From contig NZ_LN909036.1 in assembly GCF_001486585.1 (NCBI RefSeq), positions 1 through 64,000 of the forward strand: a stretch of DNA of 64,000 nt, written 5' to 3'. Positions within the stretch are counted from its first letter, which is position 1, and the number at the start of each line of letters is the position of its first letter. Positions 45,987-57,727 of this stretch are shown one piece after another. The notes under the pieces are model-generated. The model searched no databases. It saw only the letters and a program-made list of their open reading frames with translations, and was not told the DNA's origin. A program made the translations under genes and the position numbers. The DNA is from Paenibacillus senegalimassiliensis. GTDB taxonomy: Bacteria > Bacillota > Bacilli > Paenibacillales > Paenibacillaceae.

Positions 45987-46586
45987 TTAAGCGTTCGCCG
46001 CAGGATTGATTTTCTCGATGACCTTGTCAACCAGGCCATATTCTTTCGCTTCAGCCGCACTCATGAAGTAGTCGCGGTCGGTATCCTTCTCAATACGTTC
46101 CAGCGGTTGGCCAGTCCGTTCTGACAGGATTTGATTCAACTTGTCACGCATTTTGAGGATGCGACGAGCACGAATTTCAATGTCCGTTGCTTGACCTTCC
46201 GCACCGCCGAGCGGTTGATGGATCATGATCTCACTGTTTGGCAACGCATAACGTTTGCCAGGAGCACCGGCATTGAGCAGAAAGGCACCCATCGAAGCAG
46301 CCATACCTACGCAAATCGTGGATACATCGGACTTGATGAACTGCATTGTATCGTAAATCGCCATGCCCGCTGTAATGGAACCGCCCGGGCTATTAATGTA
46401 AAGAGAGATGTCCTTCGTGGGATCTTCCGCATCCAGAAACAACATCTGCGCGATGATGGAGTTGGCGACGACATCATTCACTTGGGAGCCCAGAAAGATG
46501 ATCCGATCCTTGAGCAGTCTGGAATAAATGTCATATGCGCGCTCCCCGCGGTTGCTTTGTTCAACGACCATAGGAATATAACTCAC
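45987..46586 (-). CDS. clpP: ATP-dependent Clp protease proteolytic subunit
   Basis: ClpP forms the tetradecameric protease chamber served by ClpC/ClpX/ClpE. It is 199 residues. The catalytic Ser is in [11 protein letters not shown], His in [11 protein letters not shown] and Asp in [12 protein letters not shown] chose the GTG at 46586 ([20 protein letters not shown]): AAGGAGG is 8 bases upstream. A TTG at 46589 is in frame but closer. Transcription begins about 220 bases upstream from a CtsR-controlled promoter. Confidence 0.97.
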   Translation of the reverse strand: MSYIPMVVEQSNRGERAYDIYSRLLKDRIIFLGSQVNDVVANSIIAQMLFLDAEDPTKDISLYINSPGGSITAGMAIYDTMQFIKSDVSTICVGMAASMGAFLLNAGAPGKRYALPNSEIMIHQPLGGAEGQATDIEIRARRILKMRDKLNQILSERTGQPLERIEKDTDRDYFMSAAEAKEYGLVDKVIEKINPAANA

Positions 46587-46735
46587 CAATAAAACCTCCT
46601 TGAATTTGGAGCGGCTACTTAGGGCTTAATCCGGAGGAACACTTCCGCTTCGGGAAGGTCCGGCGGCGGTCCGCAGGTAACCTCTCTTGTGGAATGTAAT
46701 GATTCAAATCTCGCCACTCATCTATATCAGAGGTT

Positions 46736-46774
46736 GTTCAAAAAGTTGTCTTCTAAAAACCCGACTTTTTGAAC
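46736..46774 (-). repeat. GTTCAAAAAG hairpin in the clpP leader
   Basis: GTTCAAAAAGTTG (46736-46748) pairs with CGACTTTTTGAAC (46762-46774), one T-G pair. No T run follows, so it is not a terminator. It lies inside the predicted untranslated leader of clpP. Its ends resemble those of the pgk-tpiA element. Confidence 0.65.
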
Positions 46775-46815
46775 ACGCACTATCAGAATAGACGGAAACG
46801 AAAAAGATTAACCTC

Positions 46816-46844
46816 ATCATAACTAATTTGCTTGAGAAAGTCAA
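46816..46844 (-). promoter_or_regulatory. Predicted sigma-A promoter of clpP
   Basis: On the minus strand TTGACT (46844-46839) and TATGAT (46821-46816) are 17 bases apart. The -35 is part of the CtsR repeat. Confidence 0.8.
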
Positions 46845-46855
46845 AGAAAGTCAAA
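46839..46855 (-). promoter_or_regulatory. CtsR operator (heptad direct repeat)
   Basis: AGTCAAA-GAA-AGTCAAA (plus-strand reading) is a perfect match to the CtsR box RGTCAAA-N3-RGTCAAA. It overlaps the -35 of the clpP promoter, so CtsR would block RNA polymerase until heat or protein stress. Confidence 0.85.
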
Positions 46856-46933
46856 CTCAAAAAATAAAAAAAGCACTGCGGGTTCCCCGAGGCTTGTTTG
46901 GGTTAATGATTATTGAGCTATGTGAAAAAATAA

Positions 46934-47008
46934 TGGCGCGCCCGCGAGGAATCGAACCTCGATCTCAGGCTCCGGAGGCCTACGTCATATCCATTGGACC
47001 ACGGGCGC
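46934..47008 (-). tRNA. tRNA-Arg (anticodon CCG)
   Basis: On the minus strand the acceptor GCGCCCG pairs with CGGGCGC, then G and an encoded CCA. The anticodon loop CTCCGGA gives CCG, decoding CGG. Neighbouring clpP parallels B. subtilis, where a tRNA-Arg lies beside clpP. Confidence 0.96.
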
Positions 47009-47027
47009 AAATTAGCGAACAAAAATG

Positions 47028-47056
47028 ATTATATGTTATGTAGAAGATAATTGCAA
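47028..47056 (-). promoter_or_regulatory. Predicted promoter of tRNA-Arg
   Basis: Minus-strand TTGCAA (47056-47051), 17-base spacer, TATAAT (47033-47028). The -10 lies 20 bases before the mature tRNA. Confidence 0.8.
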
Positions 47057-47203
47057 GCAATTGCTAGCATTAAATAACGCCCGCCTCATCTCCACAGAAA
47101 TTTAAATTCGACAAAATCTCCTTAAAACGCCGCTGTTTCGCCGCTTCTTTAAATATGAAGGTATAAGAGCCCCGAATTATGCCAATTATACGGACAGTCA
47201 TGC

Positions 47204-47232
47204 TTGCAACAGAGCTGAAAATTAGTTAGAAT
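47204..47232 (+). promoter_or_regulatory. Predicted promoter of cggR-gapA
   Basis: TTGCAA (47204-47209), 17 bases, TAGAAT (47227-47232). Transcription would begin near 47239. Confidence 0.8.
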
Positions 47233-47237
47233 ATTGG

Positions 47238-47273
47238 TGGGACTTAAAAAGTTAACCCGGGACATTTTAAGAC
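47238..47273 (+). promoter_or_regulatory. CggR operator
   Basis: TGGGAC-N6-AGTT-N4-CGGGAC-N6-AGAC reproduces the spacing of the B. subtilis CggR operator (CGGGAC-N6-TGTC-N4-CGGGAC-N6-TGTC), with the GGGAC halves intact and the TGTC halves degenerate. It starts at the predicted +1, where a tetrameric repressor would block the glycolytic operon. Confidence 0.75.
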
Positions 47274-47316
47274 CAGGAGATGGAGAGAGAAGACGAAGCT
47301 TGCAGGAGTGGAAAGC

Positions 47317-48348
47317 ATGCGAAATGTATTAGATATTCAAAAGCAGCTTCTTCCTGATCTCATGGACGTTCTCAAGAAAAGGTACACCATACTTCACCAG
47401 ATCATGTTATCCGACGTCATTGGCCGTAGAACGCTGGCAACTTCACTGGACATGACCGAGCGTGTGTTGCGTGCCGAAACGGATCTCCTCAAGGCCCAAG
47501 GCCTGATTGAGATCGAGAATATTGGCATGAGAATCAGCGACGCGGGTCGGAAACTGCTGGAGGGCCTGGAGCCGATTGTGAATGAGCTGTTTGGCCTTTC
47601 CAATTTGGAAGAGAAGATTCGTCAGCATTATGGTTTACGCAAAGTCGTGATCGTACCCGGAGACTGCGAAACCTCGCCAATGGTCAAGCGGGAGTTGGGC
47701 CGGGCGGGTGCCAAGGCACTTCTTGGAGCTATGTGCGGAAATGATGTGGTGGCGGTCACTGGCGGTACTACGCTGGCGGAAGTCGCGGATCAACTGAATC
47801 CGTCTCAGGGTGTCACCATGAAGCAGAGCTGGTTCGTACCGGCTCGCGGCGGACTTGGCGAAAGCCTGGAGATTCAAGCGAACACGATTGCTTCCGGTAT
47901 GGCGAAGCGGGTAGGGGCAGGTTATCGTCTGCTGCACGTTCCCGATTTGCTGGGCAAAGAAGCCTATGAATCCTTGGTGCATGATCCGAACATTCAGGAT
48001 ATTGTCAACATGATCCGCCAGGCGCGAATTGTGGTGCACGGTATCGGCGATGCCATGGAGATGGCTCGGCGGCGCAAGCTGGAGCAGACCGTGGTTGAAG
48101 ACATCCGGAATGAAGGCGCTTTGGCTGAATCGTTTGGCTACTATTTTAATGAAGATGGCATTGTCGTGCATAAGATGCTGACCCTCGGCCTTCGTCTGGA
48201 GGATATTCGGAAGACGGAGACGGTGATTGGTATCGCTGGCGGCAAGACGAAGGCAAGAGCAATCCATTCGGTGCTGCGCTTTGGGCATGAGGATATTCTG
48301 GTGACTGATGAAGCAGCAGCAGAGGAAATCGTCAGCAGACTGGAATAG
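47317..48348 (+). CDS. cggR: Central glycolytic genes regulator
   Basis: This 343-residue SorC/DeoR-family repressor releases DNA when it binds fructose 1,6-bisphosphate, inducing lower glycolysis. The N-terminal HTH contains SDVIGRRTLATSLDMTERVL. The effector domain shows VVIVPGDCETSPMVKRELGR, DVVAVTGGTTLAEVAD and GIAGGKTKARAI. I chose the ATG at 47317 because GCAGGAGTGG is correctly spaced; the GTG at 47308 is inside that site. First gene of the gapA operon. Confidence 0.94.
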   Translation: MRNVLDIQKQLLPDLMDVLKKRYTILHQIMLSDVIGRRTLATSLDMTERVLRAETDLLKAQGLIEIENIGMRISDAGRKLLEGLEPIVNELFGLSNLEEKIRQHYGLRKVVIVPGDCETSPMVKRELGRAGAKALLGAMCGNDVVAVTGGTTLAEVADQLNPSQGVTMKQSWFVPARGGLGESLEIQANTIASGMAKRVGAGYRLLHVPDLLGKEAYESLVHDPNIQDIVNMIRQARIVVHGIGDAMEMARRRKLEQTVVEDIRNEGALAESFGYYFNEDGIVVHKMLTLGLRLEDIRKTETVIGIAGGKTKARAIHSVLRFGHEDILVTDEAAAEEIVSRLE

Positions 48349-48451
48349 GATTCCGGGCAAGAGAAGCTCTTATTAACTATTGTTTACTCATGGCGGGCTT
48401 TTCGGCCTGTCTTGAATAATAAAAAAAACGAACACTGGGAGGAACTATTTA

Positions 48452-49462
48452 ATGAGCGTAAAAGTAGGGATTAACGGGTTTGGACGTATTGGACGTTTGG
48501 CTTTCCGCCGCATTCAAAACGTGGAAGGTATTGAAGTAGTAGCGATCAATGACCTGACAGATGCAAAAATGTTGGCTCATTTGTTGAAATATGATACGAC
48601 GCAAGGCCGCTTCGACGGTGAAGTTGAAGTGCATGATGGCTTCTTCAAAGTTAACGGCAAAGAAGTTAAGGTTCTGGCTAACCGCAACCCTGAAGAATTG
48701 CCTTGGGGCGACCTCGGCGTAGATATCGTTCTGGAATGCACAGGCTTCTTCACAACCAAAGAAGGCGCTGAAAAGCACCTTAAGGGCGGCGCGAAGAAAG
48801 TTGTTATCTCCGCTCCAGCTACTGGCGACATGAAGACCGTTGTTTACAACGTTAACCATGAAATCCTTGACGGTTCCGAAACGGTTATCTCCGGTGCATC
48901 TTGCACAACGAACTGCCTGGCACCTATGGCTAAAACCCTGAACGACAGCTTCGGCATCGTTGAAGGTTTGATGACTACGATCCACGCTTACACTGGCGAC
49001 CAAAACACGCTGGATGCTCCTCATGCGAAAGGCGACTTCCGTCGTGCTCGTGCAGCAGCAGCAAACATCATCCCTAACACAACTGGCGCAGCTAAAGCTA
49101 TCGGCCTGGTTATCCCTGAACTGAAAGGCAAGCTCGACGGTGCTGCTCAACGTGTACCTGTACCAACTGGTTCCCTGACTGAGCTTGTGACTGTTCTGGA
49201 AAAATCAGTTACAGTTGAAGAAGTAAACGCAGCAATGAAAGCCGCTTCCGATCCAGAAACTTTCGGTTACACTGAAGATGAAATCGTATCTTCCGATATC
49301 GTAGGTATCACTTACGGTTCCCTGTTCGATGCGACTCAAACGAAAGTAATGACTGTTGGCGACAAACAACTCGTTAAAACAGTAGCTTGGTACGACAACG
49401 AAATGTCCTACACAGCTCAATTGGTTCGTTCCCTGGAATACTTCGCAAAAAAAGTTAAGTAA
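48452..49462 (+). CDS. gapA: Glyceraldehyde-3-phosphate dehydrogenase (NAD)
   Basis: This glycolytic enzyme makes 1,3-bisphosphoglycerate. It is 336 residues. The NAD fold starts [15 protein letters not shown], and the catalytic Cys lies in [12 protein letters not shown]. Asp34 in AINDLTD favours NAD, the glycolytic GapA type. The ATG follows TGGGAGGAACTATTTA. Codon use is strongly biased. The upstream spacer holds a GGCGGGC/GGCCTGTC hairpin that could protect a processed gapA mRNA, as known in B. subtilis. Confidence 0.97.
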   Translation: MSVKVGINGFGRIGRLAFRRIQNVEGIEVVAINDLTDAKMLAHLLKYDTTQGRFDGEVEVHDGFFKVNGKEVKVLANRNPEELPWGDLGVDIVLECTGFFTTKEGAEKHLKGGAKKVVISAPATGDMKTVVYNVNHEILDGSETVISGASCTTNCLAPMAKTLNDSFGIVEGLMTTIHAYTGDQNTLDAPHAKGDFRRARAAAANIIPNTTGAAKAIGLVIPELKGKLDGAAQRVPVPTGSLTELVTVLEKSVTVEEVNAAMKAASDPETFGYTEDEIVSSDIVGITYGSLFDATQTKVMTVGDKQLVKTVAWYDNEMSYTAQLVRSLEYFAKKVK

Positions 49463-49518
49463 TATAGCAATGTCAAATGAGAAGATGCATTTGTGAATCT
49501 TCTCTAATATAAACAATC

Positions 49519-49557
49519 CAAAGAGGAGCGACCTGCCTAGAAGGACTCCTCTTTGGT
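49519..49557 (+). repeat. Hairpin in the gapA-pgk spacer
   Basis: CAAAGAGGAG pairs with CTCCTCTTTG around a 19-base loop; the outer flanks are TC and GT. No T run follows. It may stabilise the 3' end of gapA mRNA or mark a partial termination point. Confidence 0.5.
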
Positions 49558-49715
49558 TCATGCACCAAACACGGCATTCACACACACCCCGTTTTTATAA
49601 ATAGAGATAGCTTTTCGTAAGACGCTTAGGAGAGAAATCAAGAATTAAGCCGTATATGCGCATTTTTCCGCTAGTTCTGGAAACCGCCGCGCATACCCTT
49701 AGGAGGAACGTGGAT

Positions 49716-50897
49716 ATGAACAAGAAAAGTGTACGTGATGTGGAAGTAAGCGGCAAACGCGTGTTTGTTCGTGTAGATTTCAATGTACCAATGCAAGACG
49801 GCAAGATTACGGACGATACCCGGATTCGCGAAACGCTGCCTACGATCAAATACTTGATCGAAAATGGTGCGAAAGTTATTCTCGCGAGTCATTTGGGCCG
49901 TCCAAAAGGCCAAGTGAATGAAGACATGCGTTTGACCCAAGCGGCTGCACGCCTGTCCGAGTTGCTGGGCAAGCCAGTAGCTAAGGCTGACGAAGCTATT
50001 GGTGAAGCAGCAAAGGCAAAAGTAAGTGCCTTGAATAACGGCGACGTCCTCGTGCTTGAGAACGTTCGTTTCTACCCTGGTGAAGAGAAAAACGATCCTG
50101 AGCTTGCGAAGCAATTTGCTGAATTGGCTGACCTGTTCGTCAATGATGCATTTGGTGCGGCTCACCGTGCTCATGCTTCGACTGAAGGCATCGCTCATCA
50201 TTTGCCGGCCGTATCTGGTCTTCTGATGGAGAAGGAACTGTCCGTTCTCGGCAAAGCCTTGTCGAACCCGGATCGTCCTTTTACAGCTATCATTGGTGGA
50301 TCGAAAGTAAAAGACAAGATTGATGTCATCGACAATCTGCTCAACATTGCAGACAACGTGTTGATTGGCGGCGGTCTGGCTTATACCTTCTTCAAGGCTC
50401 AAGGCCATGAAATCGGTAAGTCCTTGCTGGATGATTCGAAGCTGGATGCAGCACTCGGCTTCATCGAGAAAGCCAAGAAGCTTGGCAAGAACTTTGTGTT
50501 GCCTGTTGACTGCGTAGTAGCAGACGACTTCAGCGCAACTGCGAATCACAATGACGTTGATATCGATAGCATTCCTGCCGATTGGGAAGGCGTAGACATC
50601 GGACCGAAGACGCGTGCTATTTATGCAGACATCATCAAGAATTCCAAGCTGGTTGTTTGGAACGGACCGATGGGCGTATTCGAAATCGACATTTTTGCTA
50701 ACGGTACAAAAGAAGTGGCTGAAGCTTGCGCGACTACGGAAGGCTACACCATCATCGGTGGCGGCGATTCCGCAGCAGCAGCAGAGAAATTTAATCTGGC
50801 AGGGGAAATGGACCACATTTCCACTGGCGGCGGCGCTTCTCTTGAATTTATGGAAGGCAAGGCGCTTCCAGGCGTGGTTGCCCTGAACGACAAGTAA
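49716..50897 (+). CDS. pgk: Phosphoglycerate kinase
   Basis: This enzyme transfers phosphate from 1,3-bisphosphoglycerate to ADP. It is 393 residues. The signature [16 protein letters not shown] is at the N-terminus, [10 protein letters not shown] follows, and the nucleotide-binding [12 protein letters not shown] is near the C-terminus. I chose the ATG at 49716, preceded by TTAGGAGGAACG; an upstream in-frame start lacks a ribosome binding site. Confidence 0.97.
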   Translation: MNKKSVRDVEVSGKRVFVRVDFNVPMQDGKITDDTRIRETLPTIKYLIENGAKVILASHLGRPKGQVNEDMRLTQAAARLSELLGKPVAKADEAIGEAAKAKVSALNNGDVLVLENVRFYPGEEKNDPELAKQFAELADLFVNDAFGAAHRAHASTEGIAHHLPAVSGLLMEKELSVLGKALSNPDRPFTAIIGGSKVKDKIDVIDNLLNIADNVLIGGGLAYTFFKAQGHEIGKSLLDDSKLDAALGFIEKAKKLGKNFVLPVDCVVADDFSATANHNDVDIDSIPADWEGVDIGPKTRAIYADIIKNSKLVVWNGPMGVFEIDIFANGTKEVAEACATTEGYTIIGGGDSAAAAEKFNLAGEMDHISTGGGASLEFMEGKALPGVVALNDK

Positions 50898-50912
50898 GAA
50901 ATAGGTTCAAAC

Positions 50913-51078
50913 GTTCAAAAAAACGGGATTTCAGCACCGAGAAGGCTGGATGAAGCTAGGGACAGAGTAGCGGAGCGTAGATAGATCTACGTGAGCAACG
51001 GAAGGCCCGGCTGAATTCAGGATTCGATGTCGAAATACTTCCTGAAATTGCATCGTGATCAAAGGCCGTTTTTTGAAC
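50913..51078 (+). repeat. 166-bp element in the pgk-tpiA spacer
   Basis: The ends GTTCAAAAAAACGG and CCGTTTTTTGAAC are inverted repeats. Inside lies a CGTAGAT/ATCTACG hairpin and a GC-rich stretch without an ORF. The tpiA ribosome binding site is just outside. The shape suggests a non-autonomous mobile or REP-like element lodged in the glycolytic operon; I recall similar sequences in Paenibacillus but could not check. Confidence 0.65.
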
Positions 51079-51089
51079 TACCTCTATGA

Positions 51090-51860
<771 letters not shown>

Positions 51861-53408
51861 ATGACAGCCCCCAAACCGGTAGCATTGATCATCATGGACG
51901 GCTTTGGACTTCGCGAGCAAGTAGAGGGCAATGCAGTAGCCCAAGCGAATAAGCCGAACTATGATCGTTACCTGAAGCAATATCCAAACACGACTTTGAC
52001 TGCCAGTGGTGAAGCGGTTGGTTTGCCGGAAGGTCAAATGGGCAACTCGGAAGTAGGGCACTTGAACATTGGTGCTGGCCGGATTGTATACCAGGACTTG
52101 ACCCGGATCTCCAAGTCGATTCGCGAAGGCGAATTCTTCAACAATGAAACGCTGGTAGCAGCGGTTCGCAGTGCAAAAGCGAAGGGCAAGAAGCTGCATT
52201 TATATGGTCTTCTGTCCGACGGCGGCGTTCATAGCCATATCGACCACCTGTTTGCTATGTTGGACCTGGCCAAGAAGGAAGAGATGCATGAAGTGTACAT
52301 CCATGCCTTCCTGGACGGACGCGACGTGGCTCCAGATAGTGCGAGGGGCTTCCTGGAACGTCTGATTGGGAAGATTAATGAGCTTGGCGTAGGCCGAATC
52401 GCTACAGTGCAAGGCCGTTACTATGCGATGGACCGTGACAAACGGTGGGATCGCGTAGAGAAGTCGTACCGTGCGATGGTTTATGGCGAAGGCCCTAAAT
52501 ATACCGACCCGATTACGGCAGTAACCGAATCCTACGAGAAATCGGTATTTGATGAATTCGTCATGCCAACCGTTATTGTGGATGGACATGATCAACCGAT
52601 CGCATCTGTGGAATCCGGGGATTCAGTTATATTCCTGAACTTCCGTCCGGACCGTGCGATTCAATTGTCCAACGTATTCACCAACAAAGATTTCCAAGGC
52701 TTCGATCGTGGTCCGAAGTTCCCAACCGACTTGCATTTTGTATGCTTGACGTTGTTTGCGGAGACGGTGGACGGTTATGTGGCGTACAAGCCGAAGAATT
52801 TGGACAACACGTTTGGCGAAGTGCTGGTTCAGCAAGGCAAGAAGCAATTGCGTATTGCCGAGACGGAAAAATATCCGCACGTAACCTTCTTCTTCAGCGG
52901 TGGTCGCGATGTCGAACTTCCTGGCGAAACCCGTGTGTTAATCAACTCACCGAAGGTAGCTACTTATGACCTGCAGCCTGAGATGAGTGCTTACGAAGTG
53001 GCTGCGGCTTGCGTAGCTGAGATCGAAGCAGATAAGCATGATGCGATTATCCTGAACTTTGCCAATCCTGACATGGTAGGCCACTCGGGGATGATGGAAC
53101 CAACCATTAAGGCGGTTGAAGTCACCGACGAATGTGTAGCCAAGGTTGTTGATGCGGTTACCGCTAAAGGCGGCGTAGTTATCATTATTGCCGACCATGG
53201 TAATGCCGATATGGAAACGGATGAGCAAGGCCGTCCATTTACTGCACACACCACTAATCCGGTTCCATTCATCGTTACTGACGAGAATGTCGTATTGCGC
53301 GAGAAGGGGATTCTGGCCGATGTAGCTCCAACGCTGCTCGATCTGATGGGCCTGCCGCAACCGGCTGAAATGACCGGTACATCCATGATTGCCAGCCGCA
53401 AGGCTTAA
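51861..53408 (+). CDS. gpmI: Phosphoglycerate mutase, 2,3-BPG-independent
   Basis: This manganese enzyme interconverts 3- and 2-phosphoglycerate. It is 515 residues with an alkaline-phosphatase-like fold. The nucleophile Ser is in [17 protein letters not shown]. Metal ligands are in [24 protein letters not shown] and [12 protein letters not shown]. The start is adjacent to the tpiA stop. Confidence 0.97.
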   Translation: MTAPKPVALIIMDGFGLREQVEGNAVAQANKPNYDRYLKQYPNTTLTASGEAVGLPEGQMGNSEVGHLNIGAGRIVYQDLTRISKSIREGEFFNNETLVAAVRSAKAKGKKLHLYGLLSDGGVHSHIDHLFAMLDLAKKEEMHEVYIHAFLDGRDVAPDSARGFLERLIGKINELGVGRIATVQGRYYAMDRDKRWDRVEKSYRAMVYGEGPKYTDPITAVTESYEKSVFDEFVMPTVIVDGHDQPIASVESGDSVIFLNFRPDRAIQLSNVFTNKDFQGFDRGPKFPTDLHFVCLTLFAETVDGYVAYKPKNLDNTFGEVLVQQGKKQLRIAETEKYPHVTFFFSGGRDVELPGETRVLINSPKVATYDLQPEMSAYEVAAACVAEIEADKHDAIILNFANPDMVGHSGMMEPTIKAVEVTDECVAKVVDAVTAKGGVVIIIADHGNADMETDEQGRPFTAHTTNPVPFIVTDENVVLREKGILADVAPTLLDLMGLPQPAEMTGTSMIASRKA

Positions 53409-53430
53409 GGAAGTCAAGAACAAAAAATAA

Positions 53431-54753
<1,323 letters not shown>

Positions 54754-54786
54754 GATTCAAACCTTAACGAGCTTTAAATTGCAATA

Positions 54787-54826
54787 AAACAAGGCCCTCT
54801 GGATTTAACTCCAGAGGGCCTTGTTT
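54787..54826 (+). terminator. Bidirectional terminator, eno / chemoreceptor
   Basis: A 17-bp perfect stem (AAACAAGGCCCTCTGGA with its complement) and 6-base loop lie between convergent eno and the chemoreceptor gene. A and T runs flank both sides. Confidence 0.93.
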
Positions 54827-54882
54827 ATGTTTCGTTCATATTTTCACAAGTCATAGTATGATAATTCTGTTCGAATTAGGGC

Positions 54883-56889
54883 TTACGCCTTGAAGACCTT
54901 GATTTGTTCTTTCAGTTCATTCATCAAATGATTCAAGGATTGCGCTGAAGCTTCAATGCCTGTCATAATGGTCGATTGCTCTGTAGAGGAAGCGGCCACC
55001 GATTGGGCGCTTTGTGCAGAATCTGTGGCAATCGTCAGCATGTCTCCAACCGAAGCCGCGATCTCTTCGGTACCTGCTGATATCTCCTGTGTAGTTGCCG
55101 AGACATCCTGAATTTGTGAGGAGACATGATGAATGGAGGCGCGAATTTGGCTGAAAGAAGTACCCACCTGCTCCATGCGTTCAATCCCGGTATCAATTTC
55201 ACCAATGCTGTTAGTTATTGAAGTGGAAGCCTGGGCTGTGGAGCCTTGAATGAACTGAATCAACTCCACGATATGGGAGATAGACTGATTCGTCTGTTCC
55301 GCAAGCTTCTTCACTTCTCCGGCGACAACAGCAAACCCACGTCCTTGTTCCCCTGCACGTGCGGCCTCAATGGAGGCGTTCAGTGACAGCAGTGCGGTCT
55401 GGTTTGAGATATCGGAAATTACATGGACAATCTCACCAATTTCGCTAGAGTGCGCCGCTAATTTCTCGATGTCGGCCGCCGTTTGGTTGGCGGTAGACTG
55501 GATTTGTCCCATCTGTTCAATCGCCGATTGAATCTCCAAATAGCCGTGCTCGACCTCTTCAAACACAGCTTCTGCCCGTTCTGATACACTGCCAGAGGCT
55601 TCAGCAATTCTTTGTACGCCGATAGCCATTTCTTCTGTAGCTTGCGCGGATTGCCGGGCACCTTGAAGCTGGGTCTCCGTACCGCTGGCCACTTCCTGAA
55701 TTGCCGAAGTGATATCTGCAGTCGCGTGAGAAGACTTCTGCGCGGCGTTCAGCAGTTCATTGGAAGCGACGTCTACTTGACCAATAGTATGATCGATTTG
55801 CTGCACCATATTAGACAATGAATCAATCATCAGATTGATATTTTCGCTCATTTGACCGATTTCATCCCGCGATTTTACCGCAACCCGTTCGCCCAGATGG
55901 CCGGCAGCTACCTTAGTCATCACTTGGGAGATGATTTTGATGGGCTTGACGACCAGTCTGGCCAGCACCACAGCGATAGCCGAGACAATGAGTACCGTGG
56001 CTATGGCGAGGGCGATGGACAAGCTTCGAGCTTCCGTAACTTTAGCGAATATTTCGCTAGTCGGTACGGTAATGACCATTTTCCAATGCGTACTAGGAAT
56101 CGTCCCGTAGTAGGTAATCACTTCCTGGCCCGTTTCGTCCTGATATGTCATGGACCCGCTTTGGTTGCCCAGGATGGTTGTTACAGCCTTCTGCAGCCCT
56201 GGGGTGGTAGCGTAGTCCTCCATCTTCTTGCCAAACCGCTCGGCATCAGGGTAGCTATAGTAGACTCCGGTATCAGAGATCACGTAGCCGTAACCCGTCT
56301 CGGCCATGTTGATTTTGTTGCTCTGAGCGGTTAGTACGTCAGGGGTGATGGAAAAAGCAATACCGCCCACAAATGCGCCCGATTGATCATTAACGGGCAC
56401 GATGGCCGGTATAATATATTTATCAAGCGCCTCCAGGTAACTCATCTCGCCGATGGCGGGCTTGTGGCTCTCCTTGGCTTCAAGAAAATAGTCGCTCTGC
56501 GACATATCCGATGTCATTCCGAGCATATTCAGAAGCTGCCCGTTCTTATCAATGACGCTGTAACCCTCGGACTGACTGTCGCTTTGCTCCAAGATGGTGA
56601 GCAGCGGGAAGATATCCTCGGTTTTGCCGGATTGAAATTTCGGGTTTTGCTCAATCAACTGTTCCACCGCAGAAGATTTGGACAATACCCATTCATCGAT
56701 CTTATCGATGTTCATACGTAGCGTTGCCTGGGCCAAATCGTTGCTATCGTCCTTCGTGACACCGCCGAAGTAATTAATGAAGAAGATGCTGGCGGCCAGC
56801 AGGGGAATCAGAGACGTCGCCAGAACAATTAACAGTAGCTTGGTCTGGAAGGACATCGACTTGCTATTAAGCTTGCTTTTGCTAAACAC
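54883..56889 (-). CDS. Methyl-accepting chemotaxis protein with Cache sensor
   Basis: This is a transmembrane chemoreceptor of 668 residues. Membrane segments at about 20-40 and 290-312 flank a dCache-type extracellular domain ([38 protein letters not shown]). HAMP follows (about 313-365), then the long MCP signalling coiled coil with tip [20 protein letters not shown] and [20 protein letters not shown]. The GTG at 56889 follows GGAGGT at 7 bases; the TTG at 56904 lies too near that site. Ligand unknown; double-Cache receptors often bind amino acids or organic acids. Confidence 0.94.
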   Translation of the reverse strand: MFSKSKLNSKSMSFQTKLLLIVLATSLIPLLAASIFFINYFGGVTKDDSNDLAQATLRMNIDKIDEWVLSKSSAVEQLIEQNPKFQSGKTEDIFPLLTILEQSDSQSEGYSVIDKNGQLLNMLGMTSDMSQSDYFLEAKESHKPAIGEMSYLEALDKYIIPAIVPVNDQSGAFVGGIAFSITPDVLTAQSNKINMAETGYGYVISDTGVYYSYPDAERFGKKMEDYATTPGLQKAVTTILGNQSGSMTYQDETGQEVITYYGTIPSTHWKMVITVPTSEIFAKVTEARSLSIALAIATVLIVSAIAVVLARLVVKPIKIISQVMTKVAAGHLGERVAVKSRDEIGQMSENINLMIDSLSNMVQQIDHTIGQVDVASNELLNAAQKSSHATADITSAIQEVASGTETQLQGARQSAQATEEMAIGVQRIAEASGSVSERAEAVFEEVEHGYLEIQSAIEQMGQIQSTANQTAADIEKLAAHSSEIGEIVHVISDISNQTALLSLNASIEAARAGEQGRGFAVVAGEVKKLAEQTNQSISHIVELIQFIQGSTAQASTSITNSIGEIDTGIERMEQVGTSFSQIRASIHHVSSQIQDVSATTQEISAGTEEIAASVGDMLTIATDSAQSAQSVAASSTEQSTIMTGIEASAQSLNHLMNELKEQIKVFKA

Positions 56890-57108
56890 ATTATTAACCT
56901 CCAATGACTGACTTGTGCATAAAATATGAGTTAAGAAAATAGTACCACGAATAAAAGGGCCAAATTGGCACGATATGTAGAATTTTGGGACTTAAGACGG
57001 GAAATGTTGGGTCTTGGAATGAGAAACCTCGTTGACGCTTAATAAAATATAGAGTAAATAACCGGACCGGATAATTTGGGTTGAAGTTGGTGTAATGGAT
57101 GAAAACGG
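56890..57108. other. Divergent intergenic region, chemoreceptor / secG
   Basis: No gene or structured RNA was recognised here. It carries the unassigned chemoreceptor promoter on the minus strand; I did not find a convincing sigma-D site. Confidence 0.4.
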
Positions 57109-57137
57109 TTGTTAATTTACGGGTGCTATGATACAAT
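57109..57137 (+). promoter_or_regulatory. Predicted sigma-A promoter of secG
   Basis: TTGTTA (57109-57114), 17-base spacer, TACAAT (57132-57137), about 80 bases before secG. Confidence 0.75.
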
Positions 57138-57219
57138 AATAATGCTGTTTTTGTATCAATGATAAACTCGAAGCATAAAGGAATAGATGAAGAGATTCTC
57201 ACTTTAGGAGGTGGATTGA

Positions 57220-57453
57220 ATGGATATTTTCTTGAAGGTATTGCTCGTTATTTTCTCGATCGGTCTGACCGTTGCTGTATTGTTGCAGAAGGGGAAGAGC
57301 GCGGGTCTTGCGGGTGCCATCTCCGGGGGTGCTGAACATCTCTTCGGAAAGACGAAAGCCCGTGGTATGGAACTGGTGCTGGAGCGTGTAACGATCGGCT
57401 TGGCCGTCGGCTTCTTCGTTCTATCAATCGTGGTTGCCGTTGTATTGGATTAG
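57220..57453 (+). CDS. secG: Preprotein translocase subunit SecG
   Basis: This 77-residue membrane protein of the SecYEG channel has two hydrophobic segments (about 2-20 and 52-75), joined by the conserved [20 protein letters not shown] loop. The ATG follows TAGGAGGTGGATTGA. It is followed by a terminator and rnr. Confidence 0.95.
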   Translation: MDIFLKVLLVIFSIGLTVAVLLQKGKSAGLAGAISGGAEHLFGKTKARGMELVLERVTIGLAVGFFVLSIVVAVVLD

Positions 57454-57467
57454 ATCAAATTCAAGCA

Positions 57468-57505
57468 AAGCCTGCTTTTCCTTTGGGGGAAGGCAGGCTT
57501 TTTTT
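57468..57505 (+). terminator. secG terminator
   Basis: AAGCCTGCTTTTCC and GGGGGAAGGCAGGCTT form a long stem followed by a T run, 15 bases after the stop. Confidence 0.92.
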
Positions 57506-57727
57506 GGTTGATATAGTTACAAGAGTGATGCTGATTGCTGGATTTGGATACTGGACTTTGGGATAGCGTGGTAAATTTGTGCAGGGGCGGTGCAGGGCAT
57601 ACACGGATGTACCGCGTTAAATTCGTGTATACTAGGGTATATACAACTAGAGGAATATTATAGAAACGAAGTTGACTAAATACATTACCCGGTGAAGGTT
57701 GAGAGGCCGGGCTTGAGGTGAAATCAT

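Noticed and set aside
46828..47028. 66-codon plus-strand frame over the clpP promoter and tRNA-Arg
   Set aside because: It crosses the CtsR box, the promoter and the tRNA in antisense.
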